DNA from: Streptomyces triticagri
GTDB taxonomy: Bacteria; Actinomycetota; Actinomycetes; Streptomycetales; Streptomycetaceae
Length of the DNA: 64,000 bases
Direction of reading: 5' to 3'
Assembly: GCF_003429565.1 (NCBI RefSeq)
Contig: NZ_QUAK01000083.1
Span: 1,750-65,749, forward strand
Shown here piece by piece: positions 50,988 to 59,195 of the stretch (position 1 is the stretch's first letter; the number at the start of each line of letters is the position of its first letter). Both the position numbers and the translations under genes were made by a program. The notes under the pieces were generated by a model. The model made no database searches. It worked only from the letters and a program-made list of their open reading frames with translations, and was not told the DNA's origin.

Positions 50988-52045
50988 CGGCGCGCCTCCA
51001 CCAGGCGCGGCAGGTCGCGGGCGGCCTCCACCAGGAACCAGGCGGGCAGCACCGGCTGGCCGTCGGCGTCGTCGGCGATGACGGTCTGGGCGACCTCCAC
51101 GGAGATCTCGGCGAGCTGCACGAGCAGCGACTTGGCGCGGAACGCGGTCTGCCGTCCGGCGGTGGAGACCTGCTCCTTGGAGGCGGGCAGATCCTTGATC
51201 AGTCGGCCGCGGAACGCGTCGGCCAGGTAGTAGAGCAGGTCCCGGTCCTCCAGGCGCCGCGGCCAGGAGGCGTCGCCCTTGATGATGGCCTCGATGCCGT
51301 ACGCATGCCGCACGATCTTGGCGTACCCGCAGAACGAGACCGCGTGCGCGGGCGTCAGCGTGCCGTGCGCGACGATCTTCAGGGTCTCCTCGTCGAGGGC
51401 CGGTCCGAAGGAGTGCAGGGCGTCGGACAGCATGTGCCAGGACCGGGGTGTGGAGAACGGCTCCTCGGTGCGCGGCGGCTTGGACCACAGGTGGTCGGGC
51501 CGGTCGGTGAGGTAGTCGGTGATCCAGGGGTGGATGCCGTTGTTCGCGGCCCAGGTCAGCCAGTCGCTCGGGGAGGCCTCGAGGTGGATGTGGGTGAGGC
51601 GGTTGACCAGGGCGGAGGCGATGGGGCGGGCCAGGGCGTTGTCGGTGGCGCGGTTGCCTGCGCCGATGACCAGGGAGCCCTCCGGGAGTTCGTAGCCGCC
51701 GATCCTGCGGTCGAGGATCAGCGAGTAGAAGGCCTTCTGGACGTCGGGCGTCGCCGCGTTCAACTCGTCGAGGAAGAGGCAGTACGGCTCGTCCCGGGCG
51801 ATGGCCTCGGGCGGGCAGAACACGGAGCGGCCGTCCCGGATCTGCGGCACCCCGATCAGGTCCTCGGGCGCGAGCTGCGTACCGAGCAGGCTGACGCACT
51901 CGAGCCCCAGCGACTCCGCGAAGGCCCGCACCAGAGACGACTTCCCGATCCCGGGCGCCCCCCAGATGAACACGGGCCGCACGGTCGCAAGACCGAGCAA
52001 CAACTCGGGCACCCGCGACGGGGTCACGGACACGGCAGCCTGCAA
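50984..52045 (-). CDS. MoxR-like AAA+ ATPase
   Basis: 353 residues from a TTG with GGAGG 8 bp upstream. Walker A GAPGIGKSSLVRAFAESL, Walker B CLFLDELNAATPDVQ, sensor-type GAGNRATDNALARPIASALVNR, as in MoxR/RavA ATPases. It is the first gene of a two-gene unit with the VWA/DUF2201 protein (4-bp overlap). The pair resembles MoxR-VWA chaperone systems. Confidence 0.9.
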   Translation of the reverse strand: MQAAVSVTPSRVPELLLGLATVRPVFIWGAPGIGKSSLVRAFAESLGLECVSLLGTQLAPEDLIGVPQIRDGRSVFCPPEAIARDEPYCLFLDELNAATPDVQKAFYSLILDRRIGGYELPEGSLVIGAGNRATDNALARPIASALVNRLTHIHLEASPSDWLTWAANNGIHPWITDYLTDRPDHLWSKPPRTEEPFSTPRSWHMLSDALHSFGPALDEETLKIVAHGTLTPAHAVSFCGYAKIVRHAYGIEAIIKGDASWPRRLEDRDLLYYLADAFRGRLIKDLPASKEQVSTAGRQTAFRAKSLLVQLAEISVEVAQTVIADDADGQPVLPAWFLVEAARDLPRLVEARR

Positions 52046-52152
52046 GGTGGGGCCCTCCTCGAAAATTCGGAGTGCCCAGTCTGCGCGCTACGGGGCGGAC
52101 GCCGCAGCCCAATTTCCGTGCGCCGCGCGCACACCCACCGAACCCGGCAGAT

Positions 52153-54276
52153 TCAGCCCGTCTGGGGGTCGCACCCGGACGGAGTCTGGGGGAGTTTGGG
52201 GACATCCTGCACCCCGTCCGGGGGCACCCCGGGACAATCCTCCGCACTCCCCGCAGGGAGCAGCCACCGCCGCAGCACCCCGTGCACCTGCTCCGCCCCC
52301 ACCAACTCGCCGCCCCCGGCGACCGGTTCGGAGAACGCCGCCGGTGACAGAAGAAACGCCCGAGACTGCTCGCCCCCGAGCCCCCCGTGGGACCCGATCT
52401 GCTCCTCGAAGGCCAACACCTCCCCGTCCTCGGGGTCGTACGCCGAGTTGACCATGATGTCCGCGACATGCGGAAACCCGTCCGTCCGCAGCACCGCCGC
52501 GGCTGCCCCCGGCCCGAACGGCGCCAACGGCCCCGGCGCCGCGGCCGGATCCCCGGCGAACTCGGCGAGCCGCACCTCCGCGCCGCTCGCCCCGAGCACC
52601 ACGGGCCCGTGCTCCTCGCTGCGTACCAGCAGAAAGCCGATGCCCGGATGGTTCGCCAGCGTGGTCAGCAGCGCGGGGTTGCGACGGTCGATCTCCTCCC
52701 GGGTCATCCGGTGCGGCACACCCGGGAAGGAGACGAGACCGAGATTGCCGGAGGCCAACACGATCGGTTCGGCCCGGCGGCTGAGCCCCCGCTCCTCGCC
52801 GCCCTCCTCGACCGGCCGGTGCAACGCCGCGAGCACCGCGGACCGCGCCTCGGCACCGCTGTGCGTGCGCGTCGCCCGCCGCGGCACCGGCAGCCCGCAC
52901 CCGGCCCGCACCAGGTCACCGAGCCCGAGCCCGTACCGCGCACGGAACGTCTCGCCAGGGCTCTGCCCGTGGTCGGAGAGCAGCACGATCCGGTAGTCCC
53001 GCGGCGCGTGCTCGGCGACCCGGGTGATCAGCGCGAGCGAGCGGTCGAGGCGCCGCAGCACCAGCTCCGCGTCGCGACTGCGCGGCCCCGAGTGGTGGGC
53101 CACCTCGTCGTAGGCGACGAGATCGGCGTAGACGGCGCTGCGGCCGGCCAGCATGTCCCCGATCACCGCGGCCACCACGACGTCCCGCTCGACGACCGTC
53201 GCGAAGGCCCGGATGAACGGATAGAGACCGCCGCGGCCGACCCGGGGCCGGTCCTTGCGCAGCCGTGCCCGTACGGACTGGCCGATCTCCCGGCCGACTT
53301 CGGCGACGAACGACAGGGCGGTCCGTACGGCGTTGGCCGGATCGGAGAAGTACGCGAAGTACCCGGCCCGGGAGCGGTTCGCCCGGCCGCGCCGCGCGGC
53401 GATCGACAGGACGAGCGCCAACTGGTCCGCTCCCCCGCTGAAGAGGTTGCCGCGGCTGGCGCCGTCGACGGTCAGCAGTCCGCCGTGGCCGGTGCGGGCC
53501 ACGGCACGCCGCTGCAGTTCGGCGGCGCTCGCCGGCCGGTTGCAGACCATCACCACCCCGGTGTCCTTCTCGTACCAGCGGAAGGCGGGGATGTCGTGGT
53601 TGGTGCCGTGCAGGATGGCCAGTTGGCTGGCGCCGGTCTGGCTGGACCAGTCGGTGCGCCAGGGGGTCAGCCGGTGCCCGGACTCGATGAGGCCGGCGAC
53701 GGTCGGCATCAGACCGCTGTCCGCGGCGTGCCGCAGCACGTCGTGGCCGACGCCGTCCAACTGCAGGAAGAGGGTTCCGGGCGGCTGTGTGCCCGCAGGC
53801 GGGGCGAGCCGTCCGCGGCGGTCGGCGAGACGGTAGATCCGGCGGCGGTACGCATCGTCGTCGCGCACCGCGAGCGCGGTGGAGGTGGCGGAGGCGACCG
53901 CCGACATCACGGCGGCCACCACGACCGCGGTCTCGGGATTGGCCTCGCCCCGGCCGTCCGGGATCAGACGCAGGGCCACCAGAAGCAGTGAGCCGTTGAG
54001 GAAGAAGACCAGCAGGCCGAGTACGAGCGCCGGTACGAGCAGCAGGGCCCGCACCAGGATCGGCCAGACCAGCGCCCCGAGGAGGCCGAAGGCGCCGGCG
54101 CCGAGCGCCGCCGTGATGCCGATCCGGGTGGCGGTGTCGCCGTCGGCGGACTGCAGCCGGAAGTCGGGCAGGATGCCCGCGAGCGCGAGCATGGTCACCG
54201 TGCTGACCGCCCAGACGGCGACGACGCGCCACAGGGCCTTGCCGATCGCCCGCCACTGCCGCCGGACCACTGTCAC
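52153..54276 (-). CDS. Membrane-bound type I phosphodiesterase/alkaline phosphatase superfamily protein
   Basis: 707 residues from a GTG. Residues 1-130 have about four membrane segments (VVAVWAVSTVTMLALAGILPDF, ALVWPILVRALLLVPALVLGLLVFFLNG) as in phage-holin-like DUF proteins. Residues about 165-640 form a phosphodiesterase/sulfatase-type domain: metal-binding Asp in LFLQLDGVGHDVLRHA, SSQTGASQLAILHGTNHDIPAF with the nucleophile Ser/Thr region, LVAYDEVAHHSG, and VLLSDHGQSPGETF. It may act on envelope lipids or teichoic acids; this is inference. The last 10 residues are encoded by repeat-like sequence. Confidence 0.8.
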   Translation of the reverse strand: MTVVRRQWRAIGKALWRVVAVWAVSTVTMLALAGILPDFRLQSADGDTATRIGITAALGAGAFGLLGALVWPILVRALLLVPALVLGLLVFFLNGSLLLVALRLIPDGRGEANPETAVVVAAVMSAVASATSTALAVRDDDAYRRRIYRLADRRGRLAPPAGTQPPGTLFLQLDGVGHDVLRHAADSGLMPTVAGLIESGHRLTPWRTDWSSQTGASQLAILHGTNHDIPAFRWYEKDTGVVMVCNRPASAAELQRRAVARTGHGGLLTVDGASRGNLFSGGADQLALVLSIAARRGRANRSRAGYFAYFSDPANAVRTALSFVAEVGREIGQSVRARLRKDRPRVGRGGLYPFIRAFATVVERDVVVAAVIGDMLAGRSAVYADLVAYDEVAHHSGPRSRDAELVLRRLDRSLALITRVAEHAPRDYRIVLLSDHGQSPGETFRARYGLGLGDLVRAGCGLPVPRRATRTHSGAEARSAVLAALHRPVEEGGEERGLSRRAEPIVLASGNLGLVSFPGVPHRMTREEIDRRNPALLTTLANHPGIGFLLVRSEEHGPVVLGASGAEVRLAEFAGDPAAAPGPLAPFGPGAAAAVLRTDGFPHVADIMVNSAYDPEDGEVLAFEEQIGSHGGLGGEQSRAFLLSPAAFSEPVAGGGELVGAEQVHGVLRRWLLPAGSAEDCPGVPPDGVQDVPKLPQTPSGCDPQTG

Positions 54277-54401
54277 CTCACGTTCCGGGCACCGCCTTCG
54301 AGCCCTCGGCCCAGCGTGTCATACGAGGCGGGACGGACCGCGCGGGGCAGCTCACACCGGCTGGTATGCGCAGCAATCGGCCGGATTCGGACGGCTCGAC
54401 G

Positions 54402-54453
54402 CCGGCCCGGCGAAGGCAGTGGCCCGGCGAAGGCACCGGCCCGGCGATCAGCC
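54402..54453. repeat. Short tandem repeat, about 17 bp, 2.7 copies
   Basis: GGCCCGGCGAAGGCA-type units follow each other (about 54404, 54421 and 54438), the last being incomplete. It lies between the phosphodiesterase start and the 54462 gene, whose stop is just beyond. Confidence 0.5.
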
Positions 54454-54461
54454 GGCCCTGC

Positions 54462-54866
54462 TCAGGTCCCGTCGTATCCCGCCGTCGGCATGGACAGCCG
54501 GCGGTGCAGCCGGGCCTTGGCCGTCGCGTCGTATCCGGGCTCGTCCAGGCCGGTCGTCTCCAGGCGCAGTCCGCGCCGGGCGCATTCGGCGGCGAAGGCG
54601 TCCGCGGAGTCCAGGGCGCACTCGAGCACCCGGCGGCTGGGTGCCACGAACAGATCGACCCGGCCCGCCTCGGCGTCCTCCCACAGACTGCAGTGGTCGA
54701 AGCGCAGCCCGTGGGTCAGCAGCTCCGCGGTGATCACATAGCCGCGCTTCTCCGCCCAGCGGGCGCACTGGGCGTGCTGGGCACGGGAGTCCACCAGGAA
54801 CGGCTCCTCGTCCAGCCGCTCCAGCGGCGTCAGGCTGGCGATGGCCGCCACCCGGACCTTGGCCAT
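54462..54866 (-). CDS. Conserved-looking 134-residue protein, weakly resolvase-like
   Basis: 134 residues; ATG 54866. Family not recognised with certainty. The order of elements (VRVAAIASLTPLERL, DSRAQHAQCARWAEKRGYVIT, EDAEAGRVDLFVAPSRRVL, FAAECARRGLRLETTG) follows the catalytic fold of serine recombinases (Y-A-R-V-S, S-x2-Q-x-W-A, A-G-x-F-D, L-x2-R-G-V). The usual catalytic Ser is not obvious (ASLTPLE instead of RVSTxEQ) and no DNA-binding domain is present. It could be a non-catalytic relic or a regulatory protein. It is divergent from the MBL-fold gene. Confidence 0.6.
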   Translation of the reverse strand: MAKVRVAAIASLTPLERLDEEPFLVDSRAQHAQCARWAEKRGYVITAELLTHGLRFDHCSLWEDAEAGRVDLFVAPSRRVLECALDSADAFAAECARRGLRLETTGLDEPGYDATAKARLHRRLSMPTAGYDGT

Positions 54867-54992
54867 GCGCTCGTGTCCCCTCGTCCTGCGGCCCGACCGT
54901 CGGGGAGGCCGCCCCTGGGGCGTGCCGGTCCCTCAGCGGCAGACCCTACTCCGCCCGTAGTCTCGTAGGGAGAGAGCGATGGGAGGCCGTGG

Positions 54993-55766
54993 GTGCCGGT
55001 GGAGATCACATGGTGGGGCCATGCCAGCTGCACGGTCGAGGACTCGGGCACCCGGCTGCTCACCGATCCGCTGTTCGTCCGGCGTCTCGCGCATCTGCGC
55101 CGGCGCCGCGGCGCCGTACCCCCGCCCGAGGCGGCCGTCGCGGACGCGGCCCTGGTCTCCCATCTGCACGCCGACCATCTGCATCCCGCCTCCATGGCCC
55201 GGCTCGCCCCGGGCACCACGGTCCTGGTCCCGCGCGGCGCTCCCGCTCAGGTACCGGGCCTGCGCCGGCTCACCGGGCTGCGGCTCGTCGAGGTCGAGCC
55301 GGGCGACGAGGTGCCGGTCGGCAACGTGCGGATACGCGTCGTGCACGCCCAGCACGACGGCCGGCGGCTGCCCGTGGGTCCGCGCCGGACGCCCGCGCTC
55401 GGATATGTGGTGTGCGGTGAGGCCCGTACGTACTTCGCGGGCGACACCGGACTCTTCGACTCCATGGCGGAGGCGGTGGGCGAGGTGGACGTGGCGCTCC
55501 TTCCGGTCGGCGGCTGGGGCCCGCACCTCGGCCACGGGCATCTCGACGCCGGCCGGGCCGCCGAGGCGCTCGCCCGGATCGGTCCGCGCAGCGCCGTGCC
55601 GGTGCACTTCGGCACGTACTGGCCGATCGGCCTGGACGCGGTGCGGCCGCACGAGTTCCACGCGCCGGGCGAGGAGTTCGTACGGCAGGCGGCGCTGCGG
55701 ACGCCGGAGGTGGCGGTGCATCTGCTCGGGCACGGCGAGAGCGTCCGTCCGGAGGTCACCCAGTGA
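54993..55766 (+). CDS. MBL-fold metallo-hydrolase (UlaG-like)
   Basis: 257 residues from a GTG with GGGAGG upstream. Metallo-beta-lactamase motifs: ITWWGHASCTVE, metal-binding SHLHADHLHP, TYFAGDTGLFDSM and PVHFGTYWPIGLD. It resembles UlaG/YycJ-like phosphodiester or lactone hydrolases. It overlaps the DedA gene (GTGA, or adjoining ATG), so they are co-translated. Substrate unknown. Confidence 0.88.
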   Translation: MPVEITWWGHASCTVEDSGTRLLTDPLFVRRLAHLRRRRGAVPPPEAAVADAALVSHLHADHLHPASMARLAPGTTVLVPRGAPAQVPGLRRLTGLRLVEVEPGDEVPVGNVRIRVVHAQHDGRRLPVGPRRTPALGYVVCGEARTYFAGDTGLFDSMAEAVGEVDVALLPVGGWGPHLGHGHLDAGRAAEALARIGPRSAVPVHFGTYWPIGLDAVRPHEFHAPGEEFVRQAALRTPEVAVHLLGHGESVRPEVTQ

Positions 55767-56389
55767 TGATCCCCACGGTGACGGTGCTGCCGCCGGAGTC
55801 GACGCAGCAGGCCGTCGGCTATCCGTCGCTGTTTCTGCTCGTCGTGATCGGCGCGCTGGTGCCGGTGGTGCCGACGGGCGCGGTGGTCAGTTCCGCGGCC
55901 GTGGTGGCCATGCATCAGACGTCGCCGTTCGGGCTGCTCGTGGTGTTCCTGGTCGCGTCCTTCGCCGCCTTCCTCGGCGATACGGGCCTGTACTGGCTCG
56001 GGAAGCGCGGCCTGCGGTCGCGGAACGGCTCCAAGTGGCTGCAGGCGTTGCGCGACCGCGCGCCGGCGGACCGTCTCGACCAGGCGCAGCACAAGCTGCG
56101 CGAGCACGGGGTGACGGTCCTGGTGCTCTCCAGGCTCGTGCCGGCGGGCCGTATCCCGGTGATGCTGGCCTGTCTGCTCGCCGAGTGGCCGCTGCGGCGC
56201 TTCTTGCGTGGGAACATCCCGGCCTGTCTGGCCTGGGCCGCGACGTATCAGCTGATCGGGATCCTGGGCGGCTCGCTGTTCGCCGAGCCCTGGGAGGGCT
56301 TGCTCGCGGCGGTGGTGCTCACCGTCCTGATCAGTGTGGCCCCGACGCTGTGGCGCAAGATCCGCGCCCGGACGCCGGACCGGGCCTAG
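55763..56389 (+). CDS. DedA/SNARE-associated-family membrane protein
   Basis: 208 residues; GTG 55763 overlaps the upstream stop, ATG 55766 adjoins it. Four to five membrane segments (LFLLVVIGALVPVVPTGAVVSSAAVVA; LLVVFLVASFAAFLGDTGLYWLG), with the family region SRLVPAGRIPVMLACLLAEWPLRRFLRGNIPACLAWA (conserved Arg and Gly/Pro). DedA proteins scramble or transport lipid carriers. It converges on the second MBL-fold gene, the two stop codons being directly adjacent. Confidence 0.88.
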   Translation: MMIPTVTVLPPESTQQAVGYPSLFLLVVIGALVPVVPTGAVVSSAAVVAMHQTSPFGLLVVFLVASFAAFLGDTGLYWLGKRGLRSRNGSKWLQALRDRAPADRLDQAQHKLREHGVTVLVLSRLVPAGRIPVMLACLLAEWPLRRFLRGNIPACLAWAATYQLIGILGGSLFAEPWEGLLAAVVLTVLISVAPTLWRKIRARTPDRA

Positions 56390-57523
56390 CTAGACGGCGT
56401 CTCCCCGATCTTCGAGGACGCGTGAGGCTCCGATGGGGAGGTCCCAGAGGTCGTCGCGTGGGCGGCCCGACCGCAGCCAGGCGGCCCGTACCCGCCGCAG
56501 CGGATCGAGCACCGGCTCCGCGGACAGCAGGAAGGTGCCCCAGTGCATCGGCGCCATCCGGCGGGCGCCGAGATCGTCCACCGCCCGGACCGCCTCCTCC
56601 GGATCGCAGTGCACATCGCGCAGCCACCACCGCGGGTCGTAGGCACCGATCGGCATGAGGGCGAGATCGATCCCCGGGTGGCGACGGCCGATCTCGGCCA
56701 TCCAGTGTCCGTAGCCGGTGTCTCCGGCGAAGTACACCTTGCGCCGTCCGTCGGCCAGCAGCCAGCCGCCCCACAGGCTGCGGCAGGTGTCGGTGAGGCT
56801 GCGCTTGGACCAGTGGTGGGCGGGGACGAACTCGACCCGTACGCCCTGCAGTTCGGCCGCCTCCCACCAGTCGAGCTCGGTGACGCAGCTGAATCGCCGG
56901 CGGCGGAACCAGCGTCCGAGACCGGCGGGGACGAAGAGCGGGGTCGAGCGCGGCAGGCGTTTGAGGGTCGGGGCGTCCAGGTGGTCGTAGTGGTTGTGGC
57001 TGATGACCACCGCATCGACGGGCGGGAGTGCGTGCCAGGCGACCCCGGGCGGGGTGACGCGCGGCGGGGTGCCGAGGATGCGCCGTGACCAGACCGGGTC
57101 GGTGAGCACGGTGAGTCCGCCGATCCGCAGCACCCAGCTCGCGTGGCCGACCCAGGTGGCGGCGACGGTGCGGAGGGCTGCGGCGGGCAGCGGGCCCGGT
57201 TCGAAGGGCAGCTGGGGGATGTCGGTCTCGGCTCCCGGCCCGGGGCGTACGGTGCCCTCCCGGGCGAAGCGGGCCAGACCTCGGATGCCGGGCAGCGGCG
57301 CCGTGAGGCGGTCGGCGAAGCTCCGGGGCCAGGCTCGGCGGACGCCGAGCGGGATGGGGCGGGCAGGGGTGTCAGGAGTGTCCGGTGGCGCACTGAGGGG
57401 TGCGGCGGGTCCGGTCGGTGTCGGGTGGCCTTTCGTGGTGGCCGGTCCCGTCTTCGCCGCCGGTGCCGTCTTTGCCGCCGGTCCGGTCGCCGCCGCGGAG
57501 GGTGGGTGGGATCGCTGGGTCAT
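56390..57523 (-). CDS. MBL-fold metallo-hydrolase (NAPE-PLD/RomA-like)
   Basis: 377 residues. A low-complexity Ala/Pro/Thr/Lys N-terminus (about 1-50, with AAKTAPAAKTGPATTKG) precedes an MBL domain of the N-acyl-phosphatidylethanolamine phospholipase D-like group: TWVGHASWVLRIGGLTVLTDPVWS, VISHNHYDHLDAPTL, FVPAHHWSKRSLTDT, KVYFAGDTGYGHW, LMPIGAYDPRWWLRDVHCDPEEAV, PMHWGTFLLS. It overlaps the aminotransferase-fold gene by 4 bp (ATGA), so they form an operon. Confidence 0.9.
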   Translation of the reverse strand: MTQRSHPPSAAATGPAAKTAPAAKTGPATTKGHPTPTGPAAPLSAPPDTPDTPARPIPLGVRRAWPRSFADRLTAPLPGIRGLARFAREGTVRPGPGAETDIPQLPFEPGPLPAAALRTVAATWVGHASWVLRIGGLTVLTDPVWSRRILGTPPRVTPPGVAWHALPPVDAVVISHNHYDHLDAPTLKRLPRSTPLFVPAGLGRWFRRRRFSCVTELDWWEAAELQGVRVEFVPAHHWSKRSLTDTCRSLWGGWLLADGRRKVYFAGDTGYGHWMAEIGRRHPGIDLALMPIGAYDPRWWLRDVHCDPEEAVRAVDDLGARRMAPMHWGTFLLSAEPVLDPLRRVRAAWLRSGRPRDDLWDLPIGASRVLEDRGDAV

Positions 57524-58797
57524 CGGGGGCGCTCCCCTCGTGTGCGGTCGGACCTGAGGTCACCGAGTACGGTGCCGAGCGTGGCCAATGCCCGCTCCAC
57601 GTGCGGCAGTTCGAGCGGCGCGGAGGCGCCGAGTGCGGCCAGGCGCTGCTCTCCGTCCACGCCCAGGAACGGTCCGGTGGACAACCGCACCCGCAGTGCG
57701 CCGAGTTCGTCGCCGAAGCGGTGACCGCCCGGTGCCGGCATGCCGAGGCGTTCCGTGAGGTGGTCCTCGAGCTCCATCGCGTCCGTGACCCCGCGGGCGG
57801 CGAGCGCGACGCCCAACGGCCCCAGATCCACGTACAGATGACGCCCCGCCTGCGGAGGCCTCGACAGGGCACCTGCCTCGAGTACGACTCCGTGCACGGC
57901 GTCCGCGACACGGGCGTGCAGGCCGACCGCCGCGGTGAGGCGCTCCACCACGGCGGCGGGCTCGCCGAGCGCGTGGGCTGCCGCGGCGGCGACGGGAGCG
58001 GCCACGAACGCGCCGAGTGCGGTGAGTACGTCGAGAGTTCGGGCGCGCAGTGCCGCGCCGTCCGCGGTGGCGGGGAAGCGGGCGATGCCGGCCGGCCAGT
58101 CGGCGGGCAGCTGGCCGCCGGAGAGCCCGGTGATCACGGTGACCTCGCTCGGTCGCATGTCGGCCGGGCTGACCAGCACGGTGTCGCGCGGCCGGTGCAG
58201 GGTGTCGCGCCAGGTCTCGTCCGACACCAGGTGCAGCCCTTCGCCGAGCGCGGCCTCGACCGTCTCGTGCAGTACCTCGGGCGGTGGCACGGTGGCCGTC
58301 GGATCGTCGGCGACGGACAGCACCACGAGGCGCGGATCGCCGCCCTCCGAGCGCACTCGGCGCACGGTCTCCAGGAGGGCGTACGGGTCGGGAACTCCCC
58401 CGCACTCGGCGGGAGTCGGAACGGCGTACGGCTGACGGCCCAGGAGGCGGACCTGCGGCGCCCACCAGGCCGGGCACGGGCGCGGCAGCAGTACATCGCC
58501 GCCGATCGCTGCCGCGAGGGCGAGCAGGAGGGGTTGGGCCCCGGGGGCGGCGGCGACCGAGTCGTGGTCCGTGGGCAGGCCGCGACGCGCCCAGTAGCCG
58601 CAGGCGGCGTCCCGCAACGGGCGGCCTCCGCCCGGGGGTTCGGTGTCGCTGCGGCCTGCGGCGGCCGCGAGTACGGCGGCGATCTCCGGCAGTACGGGGA
58701 GCCCCGGCTCGGGTCCGGGGGGCGCGAATCGCACGGGTCCGTGCCCCGTGGCCGCGTCGCCCCACCGTCCCATCCGATCCTCCGTGTCCGCGGTCAT
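57520..58797 (-). CDS. Aminotransferase class I/II-fold protein lacking the PLP lysine
   Basis: 425 residues. Fold-type I aminotransferase features: GGGRPLRDAACGYWARRGLPTD, APGAQPLLLALAAAIGGDVLLPRPCPAWWAPQ, LVSDETWRDTL (Asp that would face the PLP ring), and a late Arg region (GALRVRLSTGPF). Where the PLP-binding SFSK segment should be, it reads VITGLSGGQLPADW, and the whole protein contains no lysine. It therefore cannot form the usual internal aldimine. It may bind PLP-like ligands non-covalently or have a new role. It overlaps the MBL-fold gene by 4 bp. Confidence 0.8.
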   Translation of the reverse strand: MTADTEDRMGRWGDAATGHGPVRFAPPGPEPGLPVLPEIAAVLAAAAGRSDTEPPGGGRPLRDAACGYWARRGLPTDHDSVAAAPGAQPLLLALAAAIGGDVLLPRPCPAWWAPQVRLLGRQPYAVPTPAECGGVPDPYALLETVRRVRSEGGDPRLVVLSVADDPTATVPPPEVLHETVEAALGEGLHLVSDETWRDTLHRPRDTVLVSPADMRPSEVTVITGLSGGQLPADWPAGIARFPATADGAALRARTLDVLTALGAFVAAPVAAAAAHALGEPAAVVERLTAAVGLHARVADAVHGVVLEAGALSRPPQAGRHLYVDLGPLGVALAARGVTDAMELEDHLTERLGMPAPGGHRFGDELGALRVRLSTGPFLGVDGEQRLAALGASAPLELPHVERALATLGTVLGDLRSDRTRGERPR

Positions 58798-58837
58798 CTT
58801 CCCTCAACGGCTCCGGACTGCGGCGGCCCTTCCCCTT

Positions 58838-59002
58838 CACCGATCCAGCCCGTCCGGCAGCAATTCAGCCTTTACCCGGCACCGATCCTGCCCGTCCGGC
58901 ACCACTTCAGGCTTTACCCGGCACCGATCCTGCCCGTCCGGCTCCATTTCAGCCCGTCCGGCGTTTGAGGACATCTTTCAGCCTGTCCGGCGTTTGAGGA
59001 CG
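58838..59002 (+). repeat. Tandem array of dispersed Streptomyces-type repeat, plus orientation
   Basis: Two full 42-bp units and one partial (58838-58879, 58880-58921, from 58922) begin CACCGATCC and contain GCCCGTCCGGC; they are followed by two units of TTTCAGCCYGTCCGGCGTTT-GAGGAC (58947 and 58976). Confidence 0.8.
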
Positions 59003-59070
59003 AGGCCGCCAGGCCGATGCCTGGAACGCGACCCGCCACCGGCCGGTGGGTGGTACCTCAACAGCCCCGG

Positions 59071-59154
59071 CGCTGGCGCGCCTTGTCCTCAAACGCCGGA
59101 CGGGCTGAGTTGGCGCTGGCGCGCCTTGTCCTCAGACGCCGGACGGGCTGAAGG
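59071..59154 (-). repeat. Tandem array of the same repeat, inverted
   Basis: Two direct units of about 43 bp (59071-59113 and 59114-59154) start CGCTGGCGCGCCTTGTCCTC and contain the reverse complement of the 58947 element (about 24 bp of identity). The two arrays could fold against each other. Confidence 0.8.
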
Positions 59155-59195
59155 CGCTGACGTGGCGCCGCCGCGCCGGGGTGACCCGACCCCGC

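Larger units (their letters stand above)
58798..59195. other. 398-bp intergenic region filled by repeats
   Basis: No gene is supported. 58838-59002 and 59071-59154 are repeat arrays (listed separately); the rest is GC-rich sequence running into the end of the secreted-protein gene. The aminotransferase-fold gene promoter should be at the left end (minus strand). Confidence 0.6.

Noticed and set aside
52153-54276. Phage holin
   Set aside because: Only the first 130 residues resemble holin-like membrane domains; the rest is a phosphodiesterase-type enzyme, and no phage genes are near.
58838-59154. CRISPR array
   Set aside because: Units are directly adjacent with no unique spacers, vary in sequence, occur in both orientations, and match a dispersed intergenic repeat.
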